Source: Macrothele yani (Eukaryota; Arthropoda; Arachnida; Araneae; Macrothelidae). Taken from it: a DNA stretch of 64,000 bases. How positions within the stretch are numbered: the stretch's first letter is position 1; the number at the start of each line of letters is the position of its first letter. The stretch covers positions 96,638,489 through 96,702,488 of the forward strand of contig CM077025.1 of the NCBI GenBank assembly GCA_039090855.1, written 5' to 3'. The notes below the pieces were generated by a model, which did not search any database, was not told the origin of the DNA, and saw nothing but the letters and a program-made list of their open reading frames with translations. A program made the position numbers and the translations under genes. Shown here in pieces: positions 44,775 through 55,589 of the stretch.

Positions 44775-45060
44775 CTAGCTTTTCCATTGTAAGATAGAAA
44801 TATGGGTCTCAGGTCTTATCTCGACATCTAACACTTTTGGAGATCCATTGCAGCATTCTGTACGCATGACCACCATGTCTTTCCCTACAAAGAACTCTAC
44901 TGCTACCAAACCAATGCTGTTCCTGCCTAGAATGGGTAGCTGTATTTTCCTTATTCTTGCCAGATAATGGTTGATTGATTTTTGGGCTGCAAGCTGAATC
45001 ACTTAATAGAACAAACTTCCATTGGTATGGTTCCAATCATGCTGTTCTTCAGCTCGCTCA
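44775..45060 (-). other. Unidentified overlapping open frames
   Basis: Two overlapping minus-strand frames of 75 codons each occupy this stretch. Neither contains a motif I recognise (for example GRNSIGLVAVEFFVGKDMVV). It is the left flank of the long-TIR element at 45069 and may be an older repeat into which that element inserted. Confidence 0.2.
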
Positions 45061-45068
45061 CTCTGCAT

Positions 45069-48000
45069 TAGGGTGGAGCAAAAAACACTTATTTTTAAAA
45101 TCTGAAATGTCACCATGTGCAATAGTTGCGATTTTATTACTGAAATGACCCCCAAAATATGTATGACATAATTCGATATCTTAGGCTTCCCCAAGAACCG
45201 AAAATACTGTGTCACCATGTTATTTAATATCGCCTTTGAGCGTATAAACACGGGTAAAAATTCAGCAGACATGAGTTAATTTCTTAGGCTTCTCCAGATC
45301 CCTTAAAGTATGTAATTTTTCGCCAAAAATAGCATGATAAGTTGCGTAAGCATCAAGTTCGACAGCAGCCTTATTGTTACCAATTTGGGCTTAACATTAA
45401 CCCCCCCTCTCATACTTTCTAGAAACCTCGTGTTGATTTTCAGAAGCATAGCTTGCGGCCTTGCTCTCTCCTGTGTTTTTGTTACTTTCTTCACATCACC
45501 CCACCCTCTCCCTCACAACGGAGCTCTCTTTGCAAACTTGCTGAGTCATCTCATCACAGTCGCACAGATTCTTTAAGGAGAAAGTGTTGACGGGTTTGCG
45601 TCATAATGATGCAACAATTTCTTTCACTCCTAGTGATGTTGATTGGAGCATAACAGCATTTTCGTTTTGTCGTTCAACTAAAGATGGCTGAAACAAGAAA
45701 TAAAGCTGATTGCCCTATCCTCGGTAGTTATAATGAGATGCATGAAAATGTGTTGCCTACGTACGAAGATGTAATGCGCCATTACTACCTTGTAAGGAAT
45801 ACTTTTAGGCAGCAAGGTGCAAATTATGAGCCTGCTGCAGCAGAAATAGCAAGTATTGTCGTGGACAAAGCGCTTAGCATATGGAAGATAGCATCTCTTC
45901 TGACATCGCTCCACAAATCAGTTGTAAAGCGTATTACCGTATACCACACTGAAATCCAAAAGCTGAAAAAACACGCTGCAAGAATGGATGAAACCTACCG
46001 CAAGAAGATTGAACAATTTCGTGCAGATTCACAACACATCTTTGACATATGCTCATGCAAGTGTAAATGTTTTAGAACCTGCAAATGCACTTCTGCAAAA
46101 AAGGTACCCGTGAAAGAGTGAGACTTTCTAATGGACTAGAGAACAAACAGAAGAATGATAGTAGGTGGACTTGACACAAAAACCACTAATGTACTAAAGA
46201 AAAAAAAAGGAAAGAGTGATAGGGAAGAGCATGTCCGTAGGAAATTACAGAAAACTGCATCACTGAAATCGGCCCTGTGAGTCGAGGATGATCTTTCAGA
46301 AGAAGATACAAATACTGATTTTGCAAGAAAACCAGACTAGCCGGGTCCTAGTCATTTGTTTACTTCGGAGAAAGATTGCAATTTCACTCCATGTCGCTCT
46401 TCAAAACCTAGGCGCCAAATGACACTGTCTGCATTTCCTAGAAAGTGCGATAGGCGAGGCATCAGCGATCGAGCAGCAGCTGAGCTTGTGTCGGCATTGC
46501 TTCATGATGTAAGTGAACCGGTTCAGTCGAAAGAATGCAATGTATCTGTTATTGACTGGCATAAAGTACGACGAGAAAGGAAAAAGGTGTCAAACAATTC
46601 AAGATGAGGTAAACTTGCCTGGTCGCAAGATTGTAGCTATTTTTGGACGGAAGAAGGGATGAAACTCTTACGAATACACAGCAATATGATGGCAAGTGGC
46701 ACAAGCGAAAAGAATGGGAGGAGCATATTACACTTGTTGAAGAACTGGGTTTGGTCTATTTGGGACATTTTGCACCAAAGAGCAAGAGTGCAAAGGACAT
46801 TTCTGACGGTATCTTCAGCTTATTGGACCAGAAGACCTTTGACTTGTCAGAGTTAGTCTTTATTGGAAGTGACTAAGACCGGCACAAATGCAGGTATAAT
46901 TAGGCACCTTAAAGAGAAGCTCAATTCTCCTGTGCACTGGATTATATGTCAACTTCATTTTAATGAACTGCCTTTACGCCACCTCACTGAAGCACTCGAT
47001 GGGAAACACATCAGGTCGAAGAGGATTTAGTGGATTGATTGGAAAGCGCCTGAAGACGTGCACAAACCTTCCTATCGTTAATTTTCAGAAAATTGAATTT
47101 TTGCTTCAGTCCTACATTAACTATGGAGATCTTAGCTCGGATCAACTTTATTTGTGGGAAATTTGTAAGGCAGTCTCTGCAGGTGATTGCCCACAAGATC
47201 TGGCAAATTGGAATCCTGGAACACTTGCACATTCCCGTCGGCTGGCCCTCGCAAATCGCATTCTGTGTTTGTAGGTTGGAACTAGTGACCCAACACCACA
47301 ACTTGTCTCATTAGCTACCTTCATAATGAAAGTATATGCACCATCGTGGTTCACGATCGGATGTAACAGTACTTTGTAAAGATGGTCCAAAAAGTTTTGC
47401 AGCTTTTTATATCTCAGTTTCAGTATTTTCCAGATAATTTAAAGGATATTGTAACTAGAGTCGTCCAAGACAACGCATATTTTGCCCATGCAGAAAACTT
47501 GCTCACTGCAATATTTGATTACAGAAGGTATGTCCGTGAGCTTGCTGTTCGACGCATCATGAAGGCCAGGAATTCTTCCGAAGAAACAACTACCATTAGG
47601 AAGTTTCGGATTCCTAAGCTGAATTTCCAGAGCAATGATTACATCGACCTAATCGACTGACAAGAGTGTATTGTGACTGAGCCTCCCATCACACGGAAAT
47701 AGAAATACGATGAGCTTCTGGAATTACTACAGTCGGATAAATATCCAAGTTCTTGCCACGATTTTACAAAAATACCTTGCCATTCTCAGGCAGTAGAGAG
47801 GATCGTTAAGATTGTAACAGATTCTTCTGCTCATGTGTGTGGCCTTCTTGCAAGAGATGGATTCATCAGAGCAAAAATTTTGGATAGGAAGCTGATACCA
47901 AGTTTTGAAAAAAGTCTGATTTCCAAGTGAAATAAACTCTCTCAAGTTATGCTACTAAGTAAGGCTGGTGTCTACCATATTTACATAACTTATCATGCTA

Positions 48001-48332
48001 TTTTCGGAGAAATATGACAAATTTTGAGCTCTTTGGGGAAGCCTAAGAAATTAACTCACGTCTGCTGATTTTTTACCCGTGTATATACACTCAAAAGTGA
48101 TATTAAATACCATGGTGACACAGTATTTTTTTATATTTACAAAAAGGAGAAAGCGGGTGTTTTTAAACCATTTTTCCCTATAACTTTTGAACTTCGAGGC
48201 TCTTAGGGAAGCCTAAGATATCAAATAATATCATCCATATTTCGAAGGGTGATTTCAGTAATAAAATCACAACTATTGCACATGGTGACGTTTCAAATTT
48301 TGAAAAAAAAAAGTGTTTTTTGCTCCACCCTA
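45069..48332 (+). mobile_element. 3.3-kb long-TIR DNA transposon, unassigned superfamily
   Basis: Ends TAGGGTGGAGCAAAAAACAC (45069) and its reverse at 48313-48332. The TIRs are about 280-350 bp; inner landmarks CACCATGTGCAATAGTTG, GGCTTCCCCAAG and CATGATAAGTT recur inverted at 48290-47980. The probable 8-bp target duplication is CTCTGCAT (45061-45068) against CTCTCCAT (48333-48340), 7 of 8 matching. Coding remnants are listed separately. The protein family is one I have seen in arthropod and cnidarian genomes, but I cannot name the superfamily. Confidence 0.88.
45684..47700 (+). pseudogene. Transposase of the 3.3-kb element (broken)
   Basis: Open N-terminal piece of 145 codons at 45684-46118: SYNEMHENVLPTYEDVMRHY, a helix-rich basic region, then a Cys cluster FDICSCKCKCFRTCKC. 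After many stops: HKRKEWEEHITLVEELGLVY at 46690, DLSELVFIGSD at 46840 (a GSD/GTD acidic site), SPVHWIICQLHFNELPLRHL (46930-46985), YLWEICKAVSAGDCPQDLA (47145) and VLQLFISQFQYFPDNLKDIV to YIDLID (47386-47657). Only the first piece is long enough to look intact. Confidence 0.6.
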
Positions 48333-48340
48333 CTCTCCAT

Positions 48341-50043
48341 CTGTTGGCACCCCGCTGATCTTCATTTTAGCGACATACACATAATTGCTTGTCAGTTAAT
48401 ACAGCCTCACTTGGTGAAGCCAATTGTTCATCTCCCATTTGGCACACATGTCCATACCTGCCAGGTTTTACGATTTACCCGTAAAATTTACAGAAATGCG
48501 ACTTGTTTTATGGGCAAAATGTTAATTTTACGGATTTGGTGATTCTTCCAGTTTTTTTTTTCTTTCTGATGATTTTGCACCCAGCGTTAAAACTTTTAAT
48601 TTAACTTTATCCATTTAAAATGAAGCACTGATGTAAGTTACGAATAAACTTTTCTGTTACATGTGTTTATGTGGGAACAATTTGTCTGCAGTTCTCTTAC
48701 AAGTTTTAGGTTTATCGTTTTGCATTGTTTCAAACACTACCTTTCTCCGCGTGTAAACTGAACTGTAGCTGGGCTTGTTTATCTCTCCCTGTGTTGAGCC
48801 CCTCCCACTTATCAGGTAATGCATTGTTCGTCCCCCAAGTATTTACTCCTCAGGCCGGTGAGCGTCCTGCATTGGAGCACCTGTCTTTATTACTCCCAGT
48901 TCGAAATGCTATCTCAGAATGTAGTTATCGTAGAAAAAAATTCAAGCGGATTTTAAATCTGGAATATTTAAGCCCAGATCGATACCCAACATGACGAAAT
49001 TAAAAAAACAACAAAAAAAACTGCCAGTTTTGTGAAATTAAAAATGCATTTGGGGCATGGTTTCGTAACTTCTCTTCTCTGGCAATAAATTTGACCTAAC
49101 GAAAGAATGCAATATAATAAGAAGTTAAGAAGAAGAAGAAAGTCCAATGTTCATTTGACTCAGTGCTTCTCCAGCAATGATTTATTTTGCTGGTCCTTTA
49201 GTCAGTAAGTTTTCTACGCTTTCCAACTGTAGATTGAGGAAGTATAATATGTTCCAGCTTTGTCCGTTCACTCAAATTTGCCTGATGTCTTGGCTGGATT
49301 CAACAAAATTAATATGTTGGGGTCCATACTAATTCGTTGAATTCCTATTAAAAATGGTCAAATGTCAGGACATCGGAGCAGGATTTATTCTTCCGCCCTT
49401 TTGCGTGATGACTTGCATAAAATCAAAACATGATTGCGAAGAAATTTTGGTATGCTGTTCAGCACCCATAGTAGATCAATCCTATTACAAATGGTTTTTA
49501 TCAGCACTCATGGGGACAGTGCACACATGCACAAGATTTGTTCATCAGAATTTTTGCTCAATAACTTCCGTGGAAATTGACCAGTTTGGATGGAATTCTT
49601 AATTATAAAATGATGCTGCGTGGTAGCTTTTTATTTTAGAAATTAACAGGCACAAAAAAAAATGTCTATAATAAAGCAAAAACACCCCAAGTATACCACC
49701 TATCAATCAATTCATACTAACGAATTCGTATAGAAAACAAAGTATCGCAAAGAACACTGTTTGTTGCTTTTGCAAACCCACACTTTTTGTAGGTACGAAA
49801 TTTTGGGCTTTTAGAAAACAACTCTGAATTTTAAAATATCCAGAGATTTTGACAGCATAAGTTTAATCTAGGGTGGGAGTAGACTTTTTTTTTTTTACTT
49901 TATATGTTTGAAAAAAAAAATTGGTTTCGTAACTTGTATCAAACCGAATTGTGTGATATTTAGAGATTTTCATTTTTTAAAACAAAATATGTGTATTCTA
50001 AATTTTATCATGTTAGGCCATCTTTTTTTTTTTTTTTTTTTTG
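48341..50043. other. Intron stretch with a hAT-type terminal repeat
   Basis: At 48453 the text CATACCTGCCAGGTTTTACG and following CCCGTAAAATTTACAG resembles the left TIR of a hAT-like family that carries the coding text seen at 50640-50996, so this may be the left end of that element. The rest (48700-50040) has no identifiable gene. T runs occur at 49887-49896 and 50023-50042. Confidence 0.4.
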
Positions 50044-50266
50044 CAGAGATATAAGATTGGAATCAAAACCCAGGTTCCAACGTTTTATGCCGTGGCTACG
50101 CCACAAAGGGAACTGGATGAGATGGGGAGAAAAATCTACAACGAAGTGGCTGTATCTTTTCCCATGATGCTTGATGTAAAAGACAGCGATGGTCTTGTTC
50201 CGACGAAACACATTGTATTAGTTTTACTGCAGGAGAGAGGGGGTGGGCCCAGATTGTTTTTGTAAA
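50044..50266 (+). other. Exon-like open frame, unidentified
   Basis: A T20 tract followed by GCAG (50045) precedes an open stretch of about 73 codons: RYKIGIKTQVPTFYAVATPQ, RELDEMGRKIYNEVAVSFPM, MLDVKDSDGLVPTKHIV. The codon usage looks protein-like, but I do not recognise the peptide, and no donor in a phase compatible with the TACC-like exons is evident. It could be an exon of the surrounding hAT-like element, a retrocopy remnant or chance. On the minus strand the T20 run would be a poly(A). Confidence 0.25.
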
Positions 50267-50639
50267 TGAATTACTAGAGAAGCTCTATTTAGTAAGATGG
50301 GAGGAAGGGCAGGAAGGGACAACAACAGAACTATAAAATCAGTGCTGTTTGGAAGTATAAAAGATGCCACTAAAAGGGTTGGTTTAGTAGAAGAATGATG
50401 GGGGGGGGACTCCAGAGGATGACGTTCGTAACTGAAACCTGAGCCTTTGTTTTTAGATGAAAGAGCCTTTCAGTTGATCTCTGCTTTCCTAGCTGACCAG
50501 CTCAATTGGATAACTCTGCAAACTGCAACTCTGTAAGCTGCTAGTGTTCAGTTTTACTTGTGTTTTTTTTTTTTTTTCAAGTGCCAATAAATTTAGTATT
50601 AGTGATTCGCTTTGAGCAGCAATATAAAAGGGGGAAAAA

Positions 50640-50996
50640 AGTACTATCAAACATTCCGTGATGCGTTTTCTGCGGAATTCCCCGTGTGTTGCAAAATCTT
50701 CAAAAAATGAAAAATATGCATTTTGCACTGCGTGTTGATGTAATTTCAGCGTTTTGCGTGGTGGAAGGAATTATATTACTAATCATATTTCTAGTGTCAA
50801 GCATAAATCTAATGTTGACTGCGTGGAAAAAAATATGAAATTAACTTCCTTTGTTAAAAGTTATAATGAACTAAATACGATTCGTGCAAAATGTTTGTTC
50901 ATTTCGTTTTTAGTTGAGCATAATTTACCAATTAGTGTTACTCTTATTTATTTAATTTTTTTTTATTTGACTGTCTCATTGTCCATTTCTTCTTAA
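50640..50996 (+). pseudogene. hAT-like transposase N-terminal fragment
   Basis: Text around 50655-50760 (AFSAEFPVCC... then FCVVEG/RGGRNYITNH in shifting frames) and the open stretch at 50754-50996 (HISSVKHKSNVDCVEKN, KLTSFVKSYNELNTIRAKCL, FISFLVEHNLPISV) match a BED-like finger (HGG...H...KH) and the following helix of a well-known hAT group. It then runs into AT-rich sequence with no catalytic core. Confidence 0.6.
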
Positions 50997-50999
50997 GAT

Positions 51000-52150
51000 A
51001 AACTTAGCATGAAAACGGTTCATTTTTGAAAACATTTTAGTATGTTCCGCAACGGCGTGGGATATGATCATATTGGATTTTGGGGTCAAAGAGTGGAACA
51101 TCCTTCCCTTTGAGATGCAAACTTCCATAGAAATAAATGATCTCCTAAATCATAATAGCATATTAATGAGAAATTATGTATATATTCTATTTTAATCGAA
51201 ATAAATTGCCGATAAATTCAAACATCTGTAGTCATATCAATTAAAAGTTGATACTTGATTTGGGTAACATATCGTTTTTTAGTCGATATGTTCGGTACAT
51301 TGAACCAATATGCGCGACAAGTAATTTCATCGAATATATAGATTAATTTTTTTACGAATTTCGGTTTCTGAAAGTTGGCTGGTATGCATGTCCATACCAT
51401 CTCAATTTGTTCTCATTAACTGTCTCCTTTACTGAAGAAGTACCCAGTTCATTTCTAATGTGTGTGTTACTGATCCTGTTTTGCTACTGAATCCATTAAT
51501 TTTTTCCAAATATTCCTCTTTCTGGTCTCATGTCTGCAGCTTCTAATCTTTTAATTTGTTCAAAGTATTATTTCAAGTCTTAGATTCATAGCAGTGACAT
51601 ATTTGAACATCCTTTCCAACTGAATGGACACCTGGATGTTCAGAAATTCTGCTAAAAGTTTTGACAAAAGTGTGAAACAGTATTGATATAAAATTACTCG
51701 TGAAAGTTCCAAAAAGACAGATTTTCATAATCATTGTTCACCAATATGCCAATATCATGATGATCAGGCATGTTACAATATTATAGTGTCAAATCACTAA
51801 AAGAAAAAGGTGGTATTTTTTTTATAAGGAATTTTCTCCATCATTTTCAGTTGATTGTAGGAATTTCCTCCTTTTTCCACAAGGAAGAATTTTTTGCTCA
51901 TAAAAAAGTGCTTGTATAACAATTAGGCAGTCTAAGTGTTAAGCTTAAATTCAAATGTGTATTGATTGTAATTTTTTGTTATAATGTACACATTTGTATT
52001 TAAAAGGAGCTTGTGTGTGTACAGATAATGCATTGAGGGGGGAGGGGCAGAAAAGTGTCCTATTCTAATGACCAGTAAGTATCCTTTGTATGCTGCTGTC
52101 ATAGCATGTATTTTGCTTCTTTCTTTTGAGTTTTAGAAGCTGGTAAAGTG
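51000..52150. other. Intron stretch, no gene seen
   Basis: AT-rich, without a recognisable gene or repeat. Confidence 0.5.
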
Positions 52151-52153
52151 TTG

Positions 52154-52154
<1 letters not shown>

Positions 52155-52213
<59 letters not shown>
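52155..52213. repeat. (TG)n(AG)n microsatellite
   Basis: A (TG) run of about 30 bp (52155-52184) directly followed by an (AG) run of about 29 bp (52185-52213), both uninterrupted. It is likely to be length-polymorphic. Confidence 0.97.
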
Positions 52214-52219
<6 letters not shown>

Positions 52220-52398
52220 TCATGCATTTTACCATCAACCTCTCCCTCTGTATTTGAGATAAACTATGTTATTTCTATTTGTGAATTTTATAATTTCCAT
52301 TCTGATCATAAATTTTGAAAGAGATAAATGTGGAGATATCTGCAAAGGACAAAACTTTATACCAGTAGTATTCCCCCTTCCTCCTCCCTCGAAGTCGT

Positions 52399-52402
52399 AA
52401 AA
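52399..52402 (-). terminator. Pol III terminator for tRNA-Gln
   Basis: AAAA on the plus strand is TTTT in the transcript direction, about 12 bp after the tRNA-Gln 3' end. This is the minimal RNA polymerase III termination signal. Confidence 0.6.
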
Positions 52403-52414
52403 CAGTAAATAACG

Positions 52415-52486
52415 AGGTTCCACCGAGATTTGAACTCGGATCGCTGGATTCAAAGTCCAGAGTGCTAACCATTACACCATGGAACC
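52415..52486 (-). tRNA. tRNA-Gln (anticodon TTG)
   Basis: A 72-nt cloverleaf on the minus strand: acceptor GGTTCCA pairing with TGGAACC, D arm TGGTGTAATGGTTAGCAC, anticodon stem CTGGA/TCCAG with loop CTTTGAA (anticodon TTG at 52451-52453 on the plus strand), T arm CCGAG TTCAAAT CTCGG, discriminator T. It is almost identical to the standard animal tRNA-Gln. Internal A and B boxes and a downstream T4 are present. It should decode CAA. It lies inside an intron of the TACC-like gene on the opposite strand. Confidence 0.96.
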
Positions 52487-52490
52487 CATC

Positions 52491-52544
52491 TTCCCATACC
52501 GGGAATCGAACCCGGGCCACCTGGGTGAAAGCCAGGAATCCTAA
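52491..52544 (-). pseudogene. Truncated tRNA-Glu (anticodon TTC)
   Basis: The minus-strand text from TTAGGATTCCTGG through loop CTTTCAC (anticodon TTC) and T arm GGCCCGGGTTCGATTCCCGG to TATGGGAA equals the 3' 54 nt of a tRNA-Glu. The first 18 nt (acceptor 5' strand, start of the D arm with the A box) are absent, replaced by unrelated sequence at 52545 onward. It lies 4 nt upstream of tRNA-Gln in the same orientation. It cannot fold into a tRNA. Confidence 0.92.
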
Positions 52545-52924
52545 ACAGAGTGGTGATTTGCTATCACTTTATTCATCTATTTATTGATTGTATGACATCA
52601 TAAAAAAATTGTTGTAATTAAAGTTAACACTTTGTGGTAATCTGTCTGTATGACTGTTGTGTGTATGTTAAGTGAGATGAGTTCTTATGTAAAATTTAGC
52701 ACTACTTCAGTCTGAGTTGTATTCTTTAACAGTAGTTTAGTAGACTGAGATTAAACTTGATATCTTTTCATGCCAGTACTGATTCATTATTTAAATTAGT
52801 TCATGGAAACATCGCACTTCATTTTTATATGCTTTTGTTAACACAGAAAATGTATCATTGCCAGCAACAATAAATTAAATATTTGAAAATTTCATTTTCT
52901 AACAAATATTAATAATTTTTATAG

Positions 52925-52988
52925 CTTCTTCCAGAATCTCAACTGGCCAGGTCATCTTTGTTCTTCAAGTTTGATCCATTGCTTTCAG
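52925..52988 (+). CDS. TACC-like protein, exon E (KFDPLL motif)
   Basis: The acceptor is TTTTTATAG (52924) and the donor GTACTT (52989). 64 nt, phase 0 in and phase 1 out, reading LLPESQLARSSLFFKFDPLLS. The S-L-x-x-KFDPL(L/V) pattern is the conserved segment ahead of the C-terminal coiled coil in TACC proteins and is the main basis for the gene name. The coiled coil itself, which binds chTOG-type microtubule polymerases in the family, would be encoded beyond the window. Confidence 0.75.
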
Positions 52989-52989
52989 G

Positions 52990-54419
52990 TACTTATTATT
53001 ATTATTATTTTTTTTTTTTTTTTTTGCATTCACAGATTTTCAGTTCATAATTTTGTCACACTGTCCTAAAACGCTTTAGAAAAGTCTGTTTTAAACAGTT
53101 GGGCTGATTTTCTTTTGACTTAATTTGATGATGGGAAAAGCTGACACTAAAACATTGCAATGAAAAAGGAATATTTTGAGAATGAATTAATGAAATATGC
53201 GTAACACGTGTGTATAAAAGTACTTGTTAGTGAGCAAAATTTGTTTCTATGTTAAATTCTGTTAAACTGAAAACTTAAAAAAGGTTATGAAAACCTAAAC
53301 ATAGTAGAATATCTTCTAAGTTATTATGATTCAGTTATAATCATTATCATGCAGTACTGTTGTTAGCACATATGTTATTGAAATTTTAATCTTTTTTTAA
53401 AATTTTATTAAACAGTTTTTATATTCTTGTAACACTAGGTGAGTTGGATTTCTTACTTGAGTCAAGCTGAGTATTGGCAGGAAATTGAGTTCTCCTTTTT
53501 TTCTTAATTTCTTTGTGTTTTAGTACTCAGGTCATAGTTTGTTTTTTTAACCCTGCCCCTTGCTCCTTCATTCTTCCTGTTCTTCCAGCACAAAACAAAT
53601 AGAAAATGCTAAATGGCTATTTCTCTATTGTTGATATGATAATGCCCAAACACTGTATGTTGCAGACTAACATTGCTACGCATTTATGTGACAATGATGG
53701 TAGTAAACAGGATGTAGAGCATAAATATGAATGTTGTTTCCAAATTTCAGTGAAGTAATGTTATTCAGCATCTTCATAAAGCTTTTTAAAATATTATCTT
53801 TTTCATGTTTTCAAGTTCTAAAATTTGCTAAGCATTTTGTTTTTGGGATTGCTTCTTGGATGTCTTCAATATCATAACATATTTCTTAGATGTTTTTTTA
53901 ATATATTTTCTTGGATTTCTTCAGCATCTGGTCATGTCACAGAGTTCATATGGTCATTGGAATCCTGGAAAAGTCTCGGAATTTTATTTCCTTTTTTTTT
54001 TTAGGCCGTTTTGAAAGTCCTTGATTTTTCTTATTTTTGTGAAATGTTGTGGAATAGTTCTGGAATTTTTTCTTGCGATGCAACATTTTAAGAAAAAGGT
54101 CAAAAAATTAGTATAGGGTAACCAGCAATAAAAAAAAAATGCCAACAAATCGTGTAGGATGTGTGCCCGTCTGCCAAAAAGGTTCATAACTGCCCAAAAT
54201 GGCTGCTCTGGCAGTGATGAGAATGTTTCATGGTTTTCAGTTTGTTTCTGCATTCCTAATATTTCTGACCAAGTTCCAGTTTTTTTCTTCTCTCCCTGAT
54301 ACATTACATTACATATCATTAAGCTATTCTCTGATATTCAGAGGTTAGTTCCCCAAAGAAAGACCATCTGACAAATAAACATTTAACTGATAATACATAT
54401 CCCTAAGTTGTTCTCTGAG
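52990..54419. other. Intron stretch with transposon-end debris
   Basis: A (TTA)n/T-run low-complexity stretch lies at 52992-53025. At about 53955-54330 there is TTTGAAAGTCCTTGATTTTT-like text and other matches to the subterminal part of the element at 54420, probably an older copy. No gene is seen. Confidence 0.4.
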
Positions 54420-54774
54420 CAGGGTTCCCACAGCAATTGAAAACTCCTTGAATTTAGTTTTCCTTTTTAATGGCCCTTGAAAGTCCTTGAATTTTTTTCC
54501 CCCTTCACCAAATTTCAGAATAGCTGCAGTTTGTTGAAGAGAAGCTATTGCCAAAGTGTCACAGGTGGCTGCACTGTGTTGTGAAACCCTCTCTCAGAAT
54601 CAGGAGCACATAGCTGTCACATTTCCGGTTTTTACTCGGTTGTGATTCTGAACTACGATAAGCGAATGCTAGGGGAATTCTTTTGATCTATGATAAGCTA
54701 ATGCGAGGAGGTGTAAGGTACTAGCATCTCAAACCGGGTTTGTGATCTGCTGAAAGCTTGTAGCCCAGGAATGC

Positions 54775-54871
54775 ATTCTAAAATTTCAGTTGTCCATTGG
54801 TGGGTCTGTGCTTCTGGCATGTCCAGCCCATTCCCATTTCAGGGATTTTTACTCTTATCATGATATCTTCC
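54775..54871 (-). mobile_element. RTE-like LINE scrap, family B
   Basis: The minus-strand text GGAAGATATCATGATAAGAG, then AATCCCTGAAATGGGAATGGGCTGGACAT and CAATGGACAACTGAAATTTT, matches the middle of the 3' end seen at 3078-3175. Only about 97 bp remain, ending inside the hairpin entry. Confidence 0.7.
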
Positions 54872-54920
54872 ATATATACAGTGTGTACACTGTATATATG
54901 GAAGATATCATGATAAGAGT
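54851..54920. repeat. Perfect 34-bp inverted repeat with 2-nt loop
   Basis: The left arm 54851-54884 begins ACTCTTATCATGATATCTTC. The right arm 54887-54920 is its exact reverse complement, ending GAAGATATCATGATAAGAGT. The spacer is GT. The outer part of each arm is LINE family B sequence, so the right arm is a folded-back copy of the broken end of the LINE scrap. Confidence 0.95.
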
Positions 54921-55589
54921 AACATGCATGCAGGCGCGCACGCACACACAGGTGAAATTTGGCATATAAACTGTACTTACAACTTGACGATGCTTTTGGC
55001 TTTAAATAATACTAATGAAAATTAAGTTTCCGCTATCAAGCATTACTTTTTTTATCTAGTGTTTTCCTTGTGTTTGTCTGCAATTGATGACCATATTCCA
55101 TAGTGCCCAAGGGGATGTTGCTTTCAATTTCATATATTTTATTCTTCAGTTAGTTTGACTTTAATGAAAAATATTTTGCTTTTAACTGTTTTGTTAAATG
55201 TGTAACACATTGTGTCAGTGATAAGGAAACCTGAAATCTTGTGGAACAATAATACCTCACCAGGTATGCCCCTATGTTTAGATATAACTGTAATTGGACT
55301 TTTTGACTGTTTGTTACAACTTATTTTAGTGTTTCGTGTCAGTTCTTATTAAGTATGAATACAGTCTTGAAATTTTTACGAGTACTTGAAAAGTCCTTGA
55401 TTTTTTTGGTGGAAAAAGAGTGGGAACTATGTCTGAGATTAGCTCCACAAAGAAATGCAAACCACCAGAATTTTTTTAACTGATTATTTACTTACTGTTG
55501 CCATATCAAACTTCTCCATTTACAGCGATCTTGACCCACAACATGGGCTTCAGTGATATCCATCACATGGCGTACATAAGACCTTCTAC

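Larger units (their letters stand above)
54420..55429. mobile_element. Non-autonomous hAT-like element (about 1.0 kb)
   Basis: Left end CAGGGTTCCCACAGC followed by GAAAACTCCTTGAA; right end GAAAAAGAGTGGGAACTA. Reversed, the right reads TAGTTCCCACTCTTTTTCC, an imperfect TIR. Subterminal CCTTGAA / GTCCTTGA motifs occur at both ends. Candidate 8-bp target duplication: TCTCTGAG (54412-54419) and TGTCTGAG (55430-55437), 7 of 8 matching. It contains a family B LINE scrap and a perfect hairpin. Confidence 0.65.

Noticed and set aside
52235..52520. Two overlapping minus-strand open frames
   Set aside because: They are translations through the tRNA-Gln and tRNA-Glu sequences.
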